This document shows positions 10,630 to 19,261 of a stretch of DNA of 64,000 nucleotides, in pieces. Where the stretch lies: assembly GCF_018987235.1 (NCBI RefSeq), contig NZ_CP072197.1, forward strand, positions 1 through 64,000, read 5' to 3'. A program made the position numbers and the translations under genes. The DNA comes from Lactobacillus crispatus. Lineage in GTDB: Bacteria; Bacillota; Bacilli; Lactobacillales; Lactobacillaceae. The notes under the pieces were generated by a model. The model ran no database searches and had not been told where the DNA came from. It saw only the letters and a list, made by a program, of their open reading frames with translations. Each line of letters begins with the position of its first letter. The first letter of the stretch is position 1.

Positions 10630-10966
10630 TTTTTCTAGCTTCTCTCTGTTTGATGTCTCTCTTCATGAGCTCGCGAACCATATCGAGGTACTCCTTAGGA
10701 ACAGGATGACCATAGTATGAATATGGCACTTCATCTTCCAAGTTTACGGTGTCTTGCACACTTGGAGCTGGATCATCGGTGATGCCGCTTAAATAGTCAA
10801 CTGAAGTATGCAGGACCTTGGCTACAGCACCTAAGGCCATAATACCCGGTTTTCTGCTTTTCCAATTATAGATGCTTCTTTTGCCTAAACCTGCCTTGTC
10901 ATTTACTTCTAGTAAAGACATTTTTCTTTTTTTTGCTAATTCTTTTGTGCGCTCAAACTCAATCAT
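10613..10966 (-). CDS. XRE-family (phage-type) transcriptional repressor
   Basis: An N-terminal helix-turn-helix is visible in MSLLEVNDKAGLGKRSIYNWKSRKPG and the following VLHTSVDYLSG, as in cI/ImmR-like repressors. The start chosen is ATG 10966 (117 residues). A longer frame up to 11047 would run through the promoter and an operator-like palindrome, so it was not used. The product probably represses its own promoter and the divergent one that leads to the holin-like and helveticin genes, and is probably cleaved by the adjacent protease. Confidence 0.8.
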   Translation of the reverse strand: MIEFERTKELAKKRKMSLLEVNDKAGLGKRSIYNWKSRKPGIMALGAVAKVLHTSVDYLSGITDDPAPSVQDTVNLEDEVPYSYYGHPVPKEYLDMVRELMKRDIKQREARKNGRGQ

Positions 10967-11000
10967 AGCGTGGGTTTCTTCACTTTCTAAATAAAAAAAG

Positions 11001-11064
11001 TATGCTAAAAAGCATATTTTTACTTGACATAGTATTCGTATAAGCATATTATATGAACTGTCAA
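11001..11064. promoter_or_regulatory. Overlapping face-to-face promoters with operator repeats
   Basis: Plus-strand promoter: TTGACA (11024-11029), 17 bases, TATTAT (11047-11052). Minus-strand promoter for the repressor: TTGACA (complement of 11059-11064), 16 bases, TATACG (complement of 11037-11042). A palindrome TATGCT-aaaa-AGCATA (11001-11016) and a second AAGCATATT copy at 11042-11050, on top of the plus -10 box, are good operator candidates. The two AAGCATATT copies are 32 bases (three helical turns) apart. Confidence 0.65.
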
Positions 11065-11299
11065 CAAGTTAGAAACAATCTAATGACCAGTAAAATTCTG
11101 TGTGGTAGTGGAATCGACGGCATTAGTCTGTTTTTTATACTCTAATTGTAGTATATTGACGTATTACGGTCAATGATAAATATGTCAATACTTAATTAAG
11201 AGCTGCTTGTTGAACATTATCAAACAGAGGTGAAATCCAATGGACATTCGTTAGCCCCCTCGGATCGTTTGATCAAAAGAGAGGTGAAATTATTCAATC
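11065..11299 (+). promoter_or_regulatory. Leader upstream of the holin-like gene
   Basis: This non-coding stretch contains three ATTGAC/GTCAAT boxes (TATTGAC near 11154, GTCAAT near 11168, TGTCAATA near 11185). It also holds an imperfect duplication of the translation start region: GAGGTGAAAT at 11227-11236 followed by ATG-GAC-ATT-CGT-TAG (11240-11254), then GAGGTGAAAT again at 11281-11290 followed by the true ATG 11300. The boxes could be activator or repressor sites; no function is proven. Confidence 0.4.
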
Positions 11300-11617
11300 A
11301 TGGATATTCATGATTACGTTGAGCTGATTGCCCTAGCTTTCTGGGTAATTAGCGTAGTTGGTATTGGTATTTTGAGCAGAGTTCATTTCAAGAATAAACG
11401 CTTAGAGCGATTCCGCGATACTGTAGATAGCTTGATGAAAAGCTATGTACGCTTATACGACAAAGAGAATCTTTCTAACGAACAAAAGATTAACCGTGTC
11501 GGCAACGCCGTAGTAAATAGTCTTGAAGCCAAAGGCTTTAAGCTGAATAGGCAAGAAGTGCAGGACATCTTTGCGGCAGTAGCTAAGCAAATGAATGAAC
11601 AGACTCAAGATAAGTAG
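11300..11617 (+). CDS. LLH-type holin-like membrane protein upstream of helveticin
   Basis: A 105-residue protein with one N-terminal membrane segment (about 9-28, LIALAFWVISVVGIGILS) followed by a charged, helical cytoplasmic part (NEQKINRVGNAVVNSLEAKGFKLN). This layout resembles phage LL-H holins. In the classical helveticin J operon a protein of about 12 kDa is encoded directly before the bacteriocin gene; the size and position match. It starts 38 bases upstream of the helveticin gene and is probably co-transcribed with it. A role in export or release is an inference. Confidence 0.7.
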   Translation: MDIHDYVELIALAFWVISVVGIGILSRVHFKNKRLERFRDTVDSLMKSYVRLYDKENLSNEQKINRVGNAVVNSLEAKGFKLNRQEVQDIFAAVAKQMNEQTQDK

Positions 11618-11655
11618 TAATTTCTTAATTTTAAATTTTTTTCGGAGGTTTTATT

Positions 11656-12654
11656 ATGAAACATTTAAATGAAACGACAAATGTTAATATTTTAAGTCAA
11701 TTTGATTTAGGTACTGGATATCAAGCAGTAGTCCAAAAGGGTAATGTAGGAAAGAAGTATGTCTATGCCTTACAATTGCGTAAAGGTGTAACTACTATCT
11801 TGCGTGGTTATCGTGGTAATAAGATTAATAGTCCTATTCTTAAGTTATCCGATCAAGCTGGAGGTCATACTCAAACTTGGGAATTTGCTGGTAATCATAA
11901 GGATATTAATGGTAATGATAGAGCAGGTCAATGGTTTGTAGGAGTTAAGCCTACTAAAATTCAGGGGAGTGATATTATTTGGGCAAGACAAATGGCTAGA
12001 GTAGATATTAATACTCAGGCTGGACCTCATGCAGATAATACTGATTTTCCACGGTTGTCTTATTTGAACCGAGCCGGTGCCAATCCATATGCTGGAAAGG
12101 TAATGACTCATGCAGAAGCTGCGGTATCACCAAATTATAAAAAGTTCTTAATTGCAACCATCGAAAATAATCGTATTGGTCATTTTACCATTTATGATTT
12201 AGATAAAATCAATCAAGCACTTGATAAAAGTGGAAAGTATAAGGATGTCAGTTTGGATGGCTTTGAGTATGAAGATAGCTTTACTATTAATAACTTGTAT
12301 GGCAATGCAGAAGACGCTGTTGTAAATTCAATTCAAGGATATGATTTGGATAATGATGGAAATATTTATATTTCTAGTCAAAAAGCACCCGATTTCGATG
12401 GCTCATATCATGCATATCATAAGCAAATTGTTAAGATTCCATGGAATGGTCGCTCTGAAACGAAAGAAGATCAATGGGAAAGTGTAAATCTAAGTGCATT
12501 TGGTGGATTGGATATATCAAAGAAGCATAGTGAAGTTGAAAGTATTCAAATTCTTAGTGAAAATCATTGCTATTTAACGGTTGCATACCATTCTAAATTA
12601 GACGGTAAAAATAAAACTACCTTAAATAGAATTTATGAATTATCTTGGAGCTAA
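11656..12654 (+). CDS. Helveticin J-like class III bacteriocin
   Basis: The 332-residue protein matches helveticin J in length and in recalled stretches such as MKHLNETTNV, GGHTQTWEFAG, MTHAEAAVSP, NSIQGYDLDNDGNIYISSQK and KHSEVESIQI. Helveticin J is a heat-labile bacteriolysin of L. helveticus. There is no signal peptide, so release probably needs another route such as the holin-like partner upstream. Ribosome site CGGAGG lies nine bases before ATG 11656, and a strong terminator follows. Confidence 0.92.
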   Translation: MKHLNETTNVNILSQFDLGTGYQAVVQKGNVGKKYVYALQLRKGVTTILRGYRGNKINSPILKLSDQAGGHTQTWEFAGNHKDINGNDRAGQWFVGVKPTKIQGSDIIWARQMARVDINTQAGPHADNTDFPRLSYLNRAGANPYAGKVMTHAEAAVSPNYKKFLIATIENNRIGHFTIYDLDKINQALDKSGKYKDVSLDGFEYEDSFTINNLYGNAEDAVVNSIQGYDLDNDGNIYISSQKAPDFDGSYHAYHKQIVKIPWNGRSETKEDQWESVNLSAFGGLDISKKHSEVESIQILSENHCYLTVAYHSKLDGKNKTTLNRIYELSWS

Positions 12655-12689
12655 CAGAAAAACATTAAAACCATTTAAATCTAAAAAAT

Positions 12690-12725
12690 TGAAGGGTGAG
12701 TATTTAACAAGATACTCACCCTTTT
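12690..12725 (+). terminator. Terminator of the helveticin unit
   Basis: AAGGGTGAGTAT / ATACTCACCCTT stem with a T tract about 35 bases after the helveticin stop codon. Confidence 0.85.
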
Positions 12726-12794
12726 ATTTGCCTTAAATAAATAAAAAGAAGATAATTGTGGTGTAATAATTTGATAAGGATGGGTGTTCTTATA

Positions 12795-13910
12795 ATGAAG
12801 ACTAAGATTACGTTAATATCTGCAGCTACATTAATGTCTATTGTACCCTTATTTGCTTTAAATAATACTGCTCAAGCTGCAGATAATTCAGTCAAAAAAA
12901 CAGTAATGCATACTGCAATTGCCTATGACAAAGACGGTAATAGAACAAGTCAAAAATATAATGCTTATAGTACAGTTACTGTTGATTCTAAACCAATAGC
13001 TATCAATGATGATCAATATTACAAAATTTTAGGCAAAGATCAATATCTAAAAACTACTAACATTGACGGCGTAACTCGCAAGATAACACACAATACTTAT
13101 ATTTATAAATCTTCATCGGCCAGAACTTCTTACAGGGGGCGCTGGAAATTGTATAGAGGCGAAACAATTACTACTTATGGTAGCTCCTATAAGTTTAAGA
13201 ATGGCAAGAGCTATTTCAGAGTAGGTGGACCACGTAAGCAATATATTAAATCCTATAATTTGGGTCCAGTTGTTAATTCAGATGTTGAATCTACGTCTGC
13301 TGTAGCAACGGTTGTTAGAAGGGCGCATGTTTGGACAGAAATAGGTCCTAATAAATTTGAAAATAAACTTAGTGATTTAAAAGTAGGGACTAAAGTATTA
13401 GTTGATCGACTAGAATACAATAGATTATCAGAAAATTCACCACAAGATGAAGATACTGGAATGAATTTTAGATATTACCATATTAAAGGTACTAAAAACT
13501 GGATATCAGAAGAAGATGTTAAGGTAAACAAAAAAGTACCGTTTCATAACTATAATAAGGAGCATTATACTTACATCACATTCCCTAAAGACACCGACGT
13601 CTACAATGCAGATGGAACAATCCAAGATCATAATGGACAAAAGATAAGTAAACAAAAAGGTCAGTTAAAAGTTGATAAACTTGTTTACATTTGGGTTCCA
13701 AGTGAAAATAAAGCAGAGCTTTTCTATCATTTAGTTGGCACTAGTTTTTATGCAAGTACTACTCCAACAGCTCATTGGAGCACAATTAACGTAGGGCATG
13801 ATGCATATGTTAAAGCAAGTGATGTAAAATTTGTTTATGGAGTAAAATTAACCCCATCAAACACTGCTGCAGAAGCACAAGCAGCTGCACAGAAAAATAA
13901 GTTGAATTAA
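12795..13910 (+). CDS. Secreted S-layer-domain (SLAP-like) protein
   Basis: The start at ATG 12795 gives a 371-residue protein with a clear Sec signal peptide, cleaved near NNTAQA-A (about residue 28). The mature part shows repeated beta-rich units with aromatic and Lys patterns (GKSYFRVGGPRKQYIKSYNLG; VVRRAHVWTEIGPN; HYTYITFPKDTDVYNADGT) typical of the bacterial SLAP domain, which holds lactobacillal proteins on cell-wall polymers. A longer in-frame start at 12756 lacks a ribosome site in the right place. The function is probably a cell-surface component; the exact role is unknown. Confidence 0.75.
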   Translation: MKTKITLISAATLMSIVPLFALNNTAQAADNSVKKTVMHTAIAYDKDGNRTSQKYNAYSTVTVDSKPIAINDDQYYKILGKDQYLKTTNIDGVTRKITHNTYIYKSSSARTSYRGRWKLYRGETITTYGSSYKFKNGKSYFRVGGPRKQYIKSYNLGPVVNSDVESTSAVATVVRRAHVWTEIGPNKFENKLSDLKVGTKVLVDRLEYNRLSENSPQDEDTGMNFRYYHIKGTKNWISEEDVKVNKKVPFHNYNKEHYTYITFPKDTDVYNADGTIQDHNGQKISKQKGQLKVDKLVYIWVPSENKAELFYHLVGTSFYASTTPTAHWSTINVGHDAYVKASDVKFVYGVKLTPSNTAAEAQAAAQKNKLN

Positions 13911-13955
13911 GCAAAAATAGTTGGAAATCAGATTTTTGATGTAAGATGGTAATTA

Positions 13956-14002
13956 AAAAGGTTGCTAATATGGAATAAATCACCATATTAACAGCCTTTT
14001 TA
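13956..14002 (+). terminator. Terminator after the S-layer-type gene
   Basis: AAAGGTTGCTAATATGG / CCATATTAACAGCCTTTTT form a long, slightly mismatched stem with T tract. A second perfect hairpin, GAGAATCTC / GAGATTCTC plus TTTTT, follows at 14008-14039. Confidence 0.75.
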
Positions 14003-14120
14003 ATGTGGAGAATCTCCAATGACTAGAGATTCTCTTTTTGCATCTACTGTTTTCAATCCTTGCTTGGAATAAGGTATAATTGACACTGAAATATTATGAA
14101 ATCTATTAGAAAGGATCTTC

Positions 14121-16142
14121 ATGAAGGATTTTTTACGTAAGCTAGAGTTGCCTGAATTTATTAAGGATTCACGGCTGACAGCTTCTATAATCATTGCACT
14201 TTCTCTTTCGTTATTGGGAAGCATTATTGCGATGATTATGAATCCATTGTTTGGATTGGCAATGCTTTTAGTCTTTATCTTGACCGTTGCCTTTGCCATC
14301 TATGGGACCTATATTTTAGCGGGTAATGCAAATAGCTTTGCAGTTAATTTGTCTTACCGGATAAAGCGTAGTGAACAAGAAGCAATGATTAAGATGCCGT
14401 TGGGAATTTTGCTTTATGATTCGGATCACCAGATTCAGTGGGTTAACCCATATCTACAATTATATTTAAAGAGTACAGATTTGGTGGGACACACAATTGA
14501 ATCAGTTGACCCTGATCTGAATAAGCTACTTAATGAAGCAATTGAGGCAAAAACAGCAGAAAATCATCTGGTTGATTGGGATGGTCACCGATTTGAAATG
14601 GTGGTCCAAAATAATTTAGGCGTAATATATTTATTGGATATTACGCGCTATGCCAAAATTGAAGATAAATATAAAGCTGAACGATTGGCGATTGGTCAAA
14701 TTTTCATCGATAATTATGATGAGCTAAGTGAAGCAATGCATGATCAAGAATTGACCAGCATGAGTTCATATGTGCAAAATACATTGAGTGATTATGCGAA
14801 AAAGTTTAACGCATATTTAAAACGGATTGATGAAGACCATTTCTTGATCTTGATCCATATGCAAGAATTAGCTGAGATGGAGAAGGACAAATTCTCTGTT
14901 TTAGATAAGGTGCGTCAAGAAACGAGTAGAAACAATACGCCACTTACTTTATCTATGGGAATTGCTTTTGGGAGTGATTCTTTGTCTGAAATTGCCAACC
15001 AGGCTCAATCTAACTTGGATTTGGCCCTAGGTCGAGGTGGAGACCAGGTTGTCTTACGTCAACCCGGTAAAGACGCCCGCTTTTATGGCGGTAAGTCTAA
15101 TCCGATGGAAAAGCGGACTAGAGTTAGAGCAAGAATGGTTTCACAAGCAATTAGTGAACTATTTAAAGATGCCGATCAAGTTTTTGTTGTTGGTCATCAG
15201 CGTCCTGACATGGACTCAGTCGGTAGTGGGATTGGCGTAGTAAAATTAGCTCGTCTTCACGGAGTTAAAGCTAATTTTGTTTTAGATACTAATAAGACAA
15301 ACTATGATGTTGGTCGCTTGGTCACCTTAATGCAACAGAAAAATCAGGATAAGGATATTTTTATTAACCCTGATGTAGCTTTAGCTCAAGTTACTGACAA
15401 GTCAATGTTGGTAATGGTTGATCATTCGAAGTATTCAATTACTTACTCACGGTCACTTTATGATCGTTTGAAGAATCGAATCATCGTTATTGATCACCAT
15501 AGACGAGGCGAGGAATTCCCTGAAAATCCAATGTTAACCTATGTTGAACCATATGCTTCTTCGGCTTGTGAATTGGTCACTGAAATGATTGAATATCAGC
15601 AGCCAGCTAACGGTAAGCGAGTTTTGACCGATATTGAAGCTACAGCAATGTTAGCCGGGATTGTGGTCGACTCCAAGGAATTCTCGTTGAGAACAGGAAC
15701 TAGAACCTTCGATGCGGCTAGTTACTTACGTTCAATCGGGGCTGACTCAGCAGTTGTAAGCATGCTCTTGAAAGAGGACATTGATAGTTTCCTCGAACGG
15801 ACGCATTTAGTAGCCACTTTGAAGATGGTGAAGCCACATATGGCCGTATTATGTGGACCTGATGATAAGATTATAGATCCGATCATTACAGCGCAGGCGG
15901 CTGATACTGCACTTGATTTGGAAAATGTGGGTGCTAGTTTCGCAATTACGCGGCGCAGTGATAATACGATTGGTATTTCAGCTAGATCAATGGGTAAGAT
16001 CAACGTTCAAATTATTATGGAAAAATTGGGCGGTGGTGGACATCTTTCTAATGCGGCAACACAGATTAAAGATGTTACTATTGAAGAAGCAAAACAAAAA
16101 TTGCTTGATGCAATTGATGAATATGAAAAAGAAAATGATTAG
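14121..16142 (+). CDS. gdpP: Cyclic-di-AMP phosphodiesterase GdpP
   Basis: Membrane-bound enzyme that hydrolyses c-di-AMP, controlling potassium/osmolyte balance and wall stress. The 673 residues show two membrane helices (about 19-66), a PAS-like domain (about 83-160), a degenerate GGDEF domain (about 170-300), then DHH-DHHA1 with VGHQRPDMDSVGSG, VDHSKYS, IDHHRRGEEF and the C-terminal GGGGHLSNAATQ. ATG 14121 follows GAAAGGA. A -10 box TATAAT lies near 14074. It heads a gdpP-rplI-dnaB unit. Confidence 0.97.
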   Translation: MKDFLRKLELPEFIKDSRLTASIIIALSLSLLGSIIAMIMNPLFGLAMLLVFILTVAFAIYGTYILAGNANSFAVNLSYRIKRSEQEAMIKMPLGILLYDSDHQIQWVNPYLQLYLKSTDLVGHTIESVDPDLNKLLNEAIEAKTAENHLVDWDGHRFEMVVQNNLGVIYLLDITRYAKIEDKYKAERLAIGQIFIDNYDELSEAMHDQELTSMSSYVQNTLSDYAKKFNAYLKRIDEDHFLILIHMQELAEMEKDKFSVLDKVRQETSRNNTPLTLSMGIAFGSDSLSEIANQAQSNLDLALGRGGDQVVLRQPGKDARFYGGKSNPMEKRTRVRARMVSQAISELFKDADQVFVVGHQRPDMDSVGSGIGVVKLARLHGVKANFVLDTNKTNYDVGRLVTLMQQKNQDKDIFINPDVALAQVTDKSMLVMVDHSKYSITYSRSLYDRLKNRIIVIDHHRRGEEFPENPMLTYVEPYASSACELVTEMIEYQQPANGKRVLTDIEATAMLAGIVVDSKEFSLRTGTRTFDAASYLRSIGADSAVVSMLLKEDIDSFLERTHLVATLKMVKPHMAVLCGPDDKIIDPIITAQAADTALDLENVGASFAITRRSDNTIGISARSMGKINVQIIMEKLGGGGHLSNAATQIKDVTIEEAKQKLLDAIDEYEKEND

Positions 16143-16153
16143 GAAGGACAAAT

Positions 16154-16609
16154 ATGAAAGTTATTTTTACTCAAGATGTTAGAGGTCGAGGTAAGCGTGG
16201 ACAAGTTAAGGACGTACCTGATGGATACGCACAAAATTACTTGATTAAGCGAGGCTTGGCTAAAGAAGCTACTAAAGGTAACATGAATACCTTGAAGCGT
16301 GTAGAAGCTAATGAAAAGGCTGCTTATGAAGCAGAAAAGGCCGAAGCAGAAAAGATCAAGGCAGAACTTGAAAAAGACGATACCGTTGTTAACTTCAAAT
16401 CTAAGGCTGGTACTGACTCACGTTTGTTTGGTTCAATCTCAAGTAAGAAGATTGTGGAAGGCCTTGAAAAGCAATACGGTATCAAGGTTGATAAACGCAA
16501 GCTTAACTTGCCAGAACCAATTAAGACTTTGGGCTATACTAATGTTCATGCCAAATTATTTAAGGGTGTAGAAGCTACTATTCGCGTTCACGTTACTGAA
16601 CAAGACTAA
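16154..16609 (+). CDS. rplI: 50S ribosomal protein L9
   Basis: Two-domain large-subunit protein of 151 residues. The N-terminal part MKVIFTQDVRGRGKRGQVK is the family signature, joined by a long Lys/Glu/Ala helix (about 40-75) to the C-terminal RNA-binding domain. It starts eleven bases after gdpP with AGGAAGG as ribosome site, and is followed by dnaB, the standard order. Confidence 0.98.
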   Translation: MKVIFTQDVRGRGKRGQVKDVPDGYAQNYLIKRGLAKEATKGNMNTLKRVEANEKAAYEAEKAEAEKIKAELEKDDTVVNFKSKAGTDSRLFGSISSKKIVEGLEKQYGIKVDKRKLNLPEPIKTLGYTNVHAKLFKGVEATIRVHVTEQD

Positions 16610-16628
16610 TAAAAAGTGGTTGTGATTG

Positions 16629-18020
16629 ATGGATAATATCGTTTCTCAACAAATTCCGCATGATCGCGATGCCGAAAGGGCAGTTCTGGGTGCGATTTTT
16701 ATCGATCCTGAAGCCATTGCGGATGCTAGTGCGGTAGTTCAGCCTGAAGATTTCTATGAGCGGGCTAATCAAATTGTCTTTCAAGCGATGTTGGACTTGT
16801 CTGATCGCGGGGATGCAATTGATACGCTGACCTTGCAGGATGAATTAAACAAAAGAAATCAGTTAGAAGATATTGGTGGCATCGGTTATGTTTCTGAATT
16901 AGCGATGGCCACACCGACAGCAGCGCATGTTACCTATTATGCCAAAATCGTGCATCGGAAGGCGCTGCTTCGTCGTTTGATCTCTGCCAGTCAGAAGATT
17001 ATTTCTAATGCAATTGACGGCTCAGACGACGTGACCGACATTCTAGACGACGCTGAAAGTGAAATCATGAATGTCTCGTCAGAAAATAATACAGGTGGCT
17101 TTAGAGCGATTAAGGAAATTGTTAATTCGGCGATTAATGATATTAACAATATCCCAGATGACGGGAATATGGTCACCGGTTTGCCAACCGGTTTCGCGGA
17201 ATTGGACAAGATGACCACCGGTTTTCACGATGATGAATTAATCATTGTCGCTGCTCGTCCTGGTGTAGGTAAAACTTCCTTTGCCTTAAATATCGCGCAA
17301 AATGTGGGTCTGCATACGGATAAAAGCGTTGCGATGTTCTCACTTGAAATGAGTGGGGAGCAGTTGGTTCAAAGAATGCTGGCTTCTGAAGGCTTAATTA
17401 ATTCGCAGCACTTAAGAACTGGTCAGCTTGATGAAGAAGAATGGCGCAAATTAGTAGTGGCTTCGGGGTCACTAGCTAACGCCCAGATTTTCATTGATGA
17501 TACGCCGGGGATTAAGATGAGCGAGATTCGGGCCCAATCACGGCGTTTAGCTAAGGAAAAAGGTAATCTTGGCTTGATTGTGATCGACTACTTGCAGTTG
17601 ATTGAAGGACCACGTAGTGAGTCACGGCAACAAGAAGTTTCAGCTATTTCACGACAATTAAAAAAGCTAGCTAAGGAGCTTCACGTGCCCGTCATTGCCC
17701 TTTCGCAGCTATCACGGTCAGTTGAGCAGAGACAGGATAAACGGCCTGTACTGTCCGATATTCGTGAATCTGGATCAATTGAACAAGATGCCGACATTGT
17801 TTCTTTCTTATATCGGGATGATTATTATCGTGATGAACCAGATGATGGTGAAAGTAGCGGTAGTCAAGATGAAGTTGGCGCAGAAGACGATAATGGTGAA
17901 GTAGAAGTCATCATTGAAAAGAACCGTTCCGGTAGCCGGGGGACGGTTAAGCTAATGTTTTCAAAGCCATTCAACCGTTTTTCAAATTTGGATTATGCGC
18001 ATGATCCTAATGGTAATTAG
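16629..18020 (+). CDS. dnaB: Replicative DNA helicase DnaB (DnaC in Bacillus)
   Basis: Hexameric helicase that unwinds DNA at the replication fork. The 463-residue protein opens MDNIVSQQIPHDRDAERAVLG. The N-terminal DnaG-binding domain spans about 1-150. The RecA-like motor has Walker A ARPGVGKTSFALN near 215, Walker B LIVIDYLQLI near 318 and SDIRESGSIEQDAD near 380. ATG 16629 is preferred over the in-frame TTG three bases upstream; the ribosome site is weak, suggesting coupling to rplI. Confidence 0.97.
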   Translation: MDNIVSQQIPHDRDAERAVLGAIFIDPEAIADASAVVQPEDFYERANQIVFQAMLDLSDRGDAIDTLTLQDELNKRNQLEDIGGIGYVSELAMATPTAAHVTYYAKIVHRKALLRRLISASQKIISNAIDGSDDVTDILDDAESEIMNVSSENNTGGFRAIKEIVNSAINDINNIPDDGNMVTGLPTGFAELDKMTTGFHDDELIIVAARPGVGKTSFALNIAQNVGLHTDKSVAMFSLEMSGEQLVQRMLASEGLINSQHLRTGQLDEEEWRKLVVASGSLANAQIFIDDTPGIKMSEIRAQSRRLAKEKGNLGLIVIDYLQLIEGPRSESRQQEVSAISRQLKKLAKELHVPVIALSQLSRSVEQRQDKRPVLSDIRESGSIEQDADIVSFLYRDDYYRDEPDDGESSGSQDEVGAEDDNGEVEVIIEKNRSGSRGTVKLMFSKPFNRFSNLDYAHDPNGN

Positions 18021-18046
18021 AAAAAGCACTCGATGAGTGCTTTTTC
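18020..18046 (+). terminator. Terminator after dnaB
   Basis: AAAAAGCACTC-gat-GAGTGCTTTTT begins directly at the dnaB stop codon. Confidence 0.9.
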
Positions 18047-18111
18047 TATGTTTGAATATAATACGAATAATATTTACATTTATAATGGAAATTGTTTATA
18101 TTTGGTGTTGA

Positions 18112-18157
18112 AATGATACCATAAGTTTGCTATAACTATTACTGAAAAGAGTAATAG
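18112..18157 (+). promoter_or_regulatory. Promoter and hairpin before the PhnD-type gene
   Basis: TTGAAA, 17 bases and TATAAC (-10 near 18131) are followed by a perfect inverted repeat CTATTACT-gaaaag-AGTAATAG (18136-18157). The repeat sits at the expected transcription start and may be an operator. Confidence 0.5.
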
Positions 18158-18187
18158 CGAATATACTCATGGAGGAATAGCAAATTT

Positions 18188-19123
18188 ATGAAATTTAAGA
18201 AGATTTTGCTTGGTGCATGTGCAGTTTTAGCAGCCGTTTCACTAGCTGCCTGCTCAAATAGTAAGAAGAGTTCATCTGCATCGAGTGAGCCAAAGGAATT
18301 GAACGTTGAATTTGTACCAAGTACTCAAGCAAATAAGATGGAAGCTAAGGCCAAGCCTTTAGGCACATTATTGCAAAAGCAATTACACATTCCAGTTCAT
18401 GTAACAGTTTCTACTGACTATAGTGGTTTAGTTGAAGCAATGTCATCTAAGAAAGTGGATGTTGGTTTTATGCCGCCATATTCTTACATATTAGCTCATA
18501 AAAAGGGAATTGCTGATGTTTTATTGCAAGCCGAACGTTACGGCTATGATGAACCATCCGGTAAGATGAATCATACCTTAATGCATAAGTATCGTGGTAT
18601 GATCGTGGTTAAGAAGGGCTCAAAGATCAAATCTTGGAAAGACTTAAAGGGTAAAAAGATTGCGATTGGCGATCCTAGTTCTTCATCGGGCTATGTTTAT
18701 CCAATTGCGGAACTTTACAAAAAGGGTTTGAATGTAACCAAGGACTGCAAATTAGTTAATGTTAAGGGTGACGATCAAGAAGTGTTATCCGTTTTGAATG
18801 GGGATGTTGATGCCGCATTCGTCTTCTCAGATGCACGTAATATTGCCGCTAAGGATGACAAGAAAGCAATGACCGATGTTGTGCCAATCTACTTTACCAA
18901 GTGGATTCCAAACGATACTATTGCAGTTAGAAAAGATATGCCTAAAAAATTCAGAGTTAAGTTAGCTAAGGCTTTCAAGAATATTGCTAAGTCTAAGAAG
19001 GGTAAGCAAATTATCGAAAGCATTTATAACCATTATGGTTACGTTGAAGCTAAGGATTCCGACTTTGATGGCTTACGTCAATACCAAAAGATCGTTAACA
19101 AAGCTACTGGTGGCAGTAACTAA
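18188..19123 (+). CDS. PhnD-type phosphate/phosphonate-binding lipoprotein
   Basis: Substrate-binding protein of an ABC importer. The 311-residue product has a lipoprotein signal peptide with lipobox LAAC (cysteine near residue 22), then a periplasmic-binding fold with FVPSTQANK, VGFMPPYSYILAHKKG and KIAIGDPSSSSGYVYPIAELY, typical of the PhnD/PtxB family. A strong ribosome site GGAGGAATAG precedes ATG 18188. No ATPase or permease gene lies next to it, so it must use a transporter encoded elsewhere; substrate is inferred from family only. Confidence 0.85.
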   Translation: MKFKKILLGACAVLAAVSLAACSNSKKSSSASSEPKELNVEFVPSTQANKMEAKAKPLGTLLQKQLHIPVHVTVSTDYSGLVEAMSSKKVDVGFMPPYSYILAHKKGIADVLLQAERYGYDEPSGKMNHTLMHKYRGMIVVKKGSKIKSWKDLKGKKIAIGDPSSSSGYVYPIAELYKKGLNVTKDCKLVNVKGDDQEVLSVLNGDVDAAFVFSDARNIAAKDDKKAMTDVVPIYFTKWIPNDTIAVRKDMPKKFRVKLAKAFKNIAKSKKGKQIIESIYNHYGYVEAKDSDFDGLRQYQKIVNKATGGSN

Positions 19124-19140
19124 AATAGAATAATTTAATT

Positions 19141-19173
19141 GAAAGGGCTCATCATTACGGGTGAGTTCTTTTT
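19141..19173 (+). terminator. Terminator after the PhnD-type gene
   Basis: GGGCTCA / TGAGTTC stem with a TTTTT tract, about 20 bases after the stop codon. Confidence 0.7.
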
Positions 19174-19261
19174 GTTTCTATATAATGTATCAGTTAAAAT
19201 AGACATAAAAGAAATGAAGAAAGAAGAAAAATATGAAAATTGCGGTTTTAACTGATAGCTC

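Noticed and set aside
10613..11047. 144-residue version of the XRE repressor
   Set aside because: The extra N-terminal 27 residues would cover the operator palindrome and promoter; the helix-turn-helix starts after ATG 10966.
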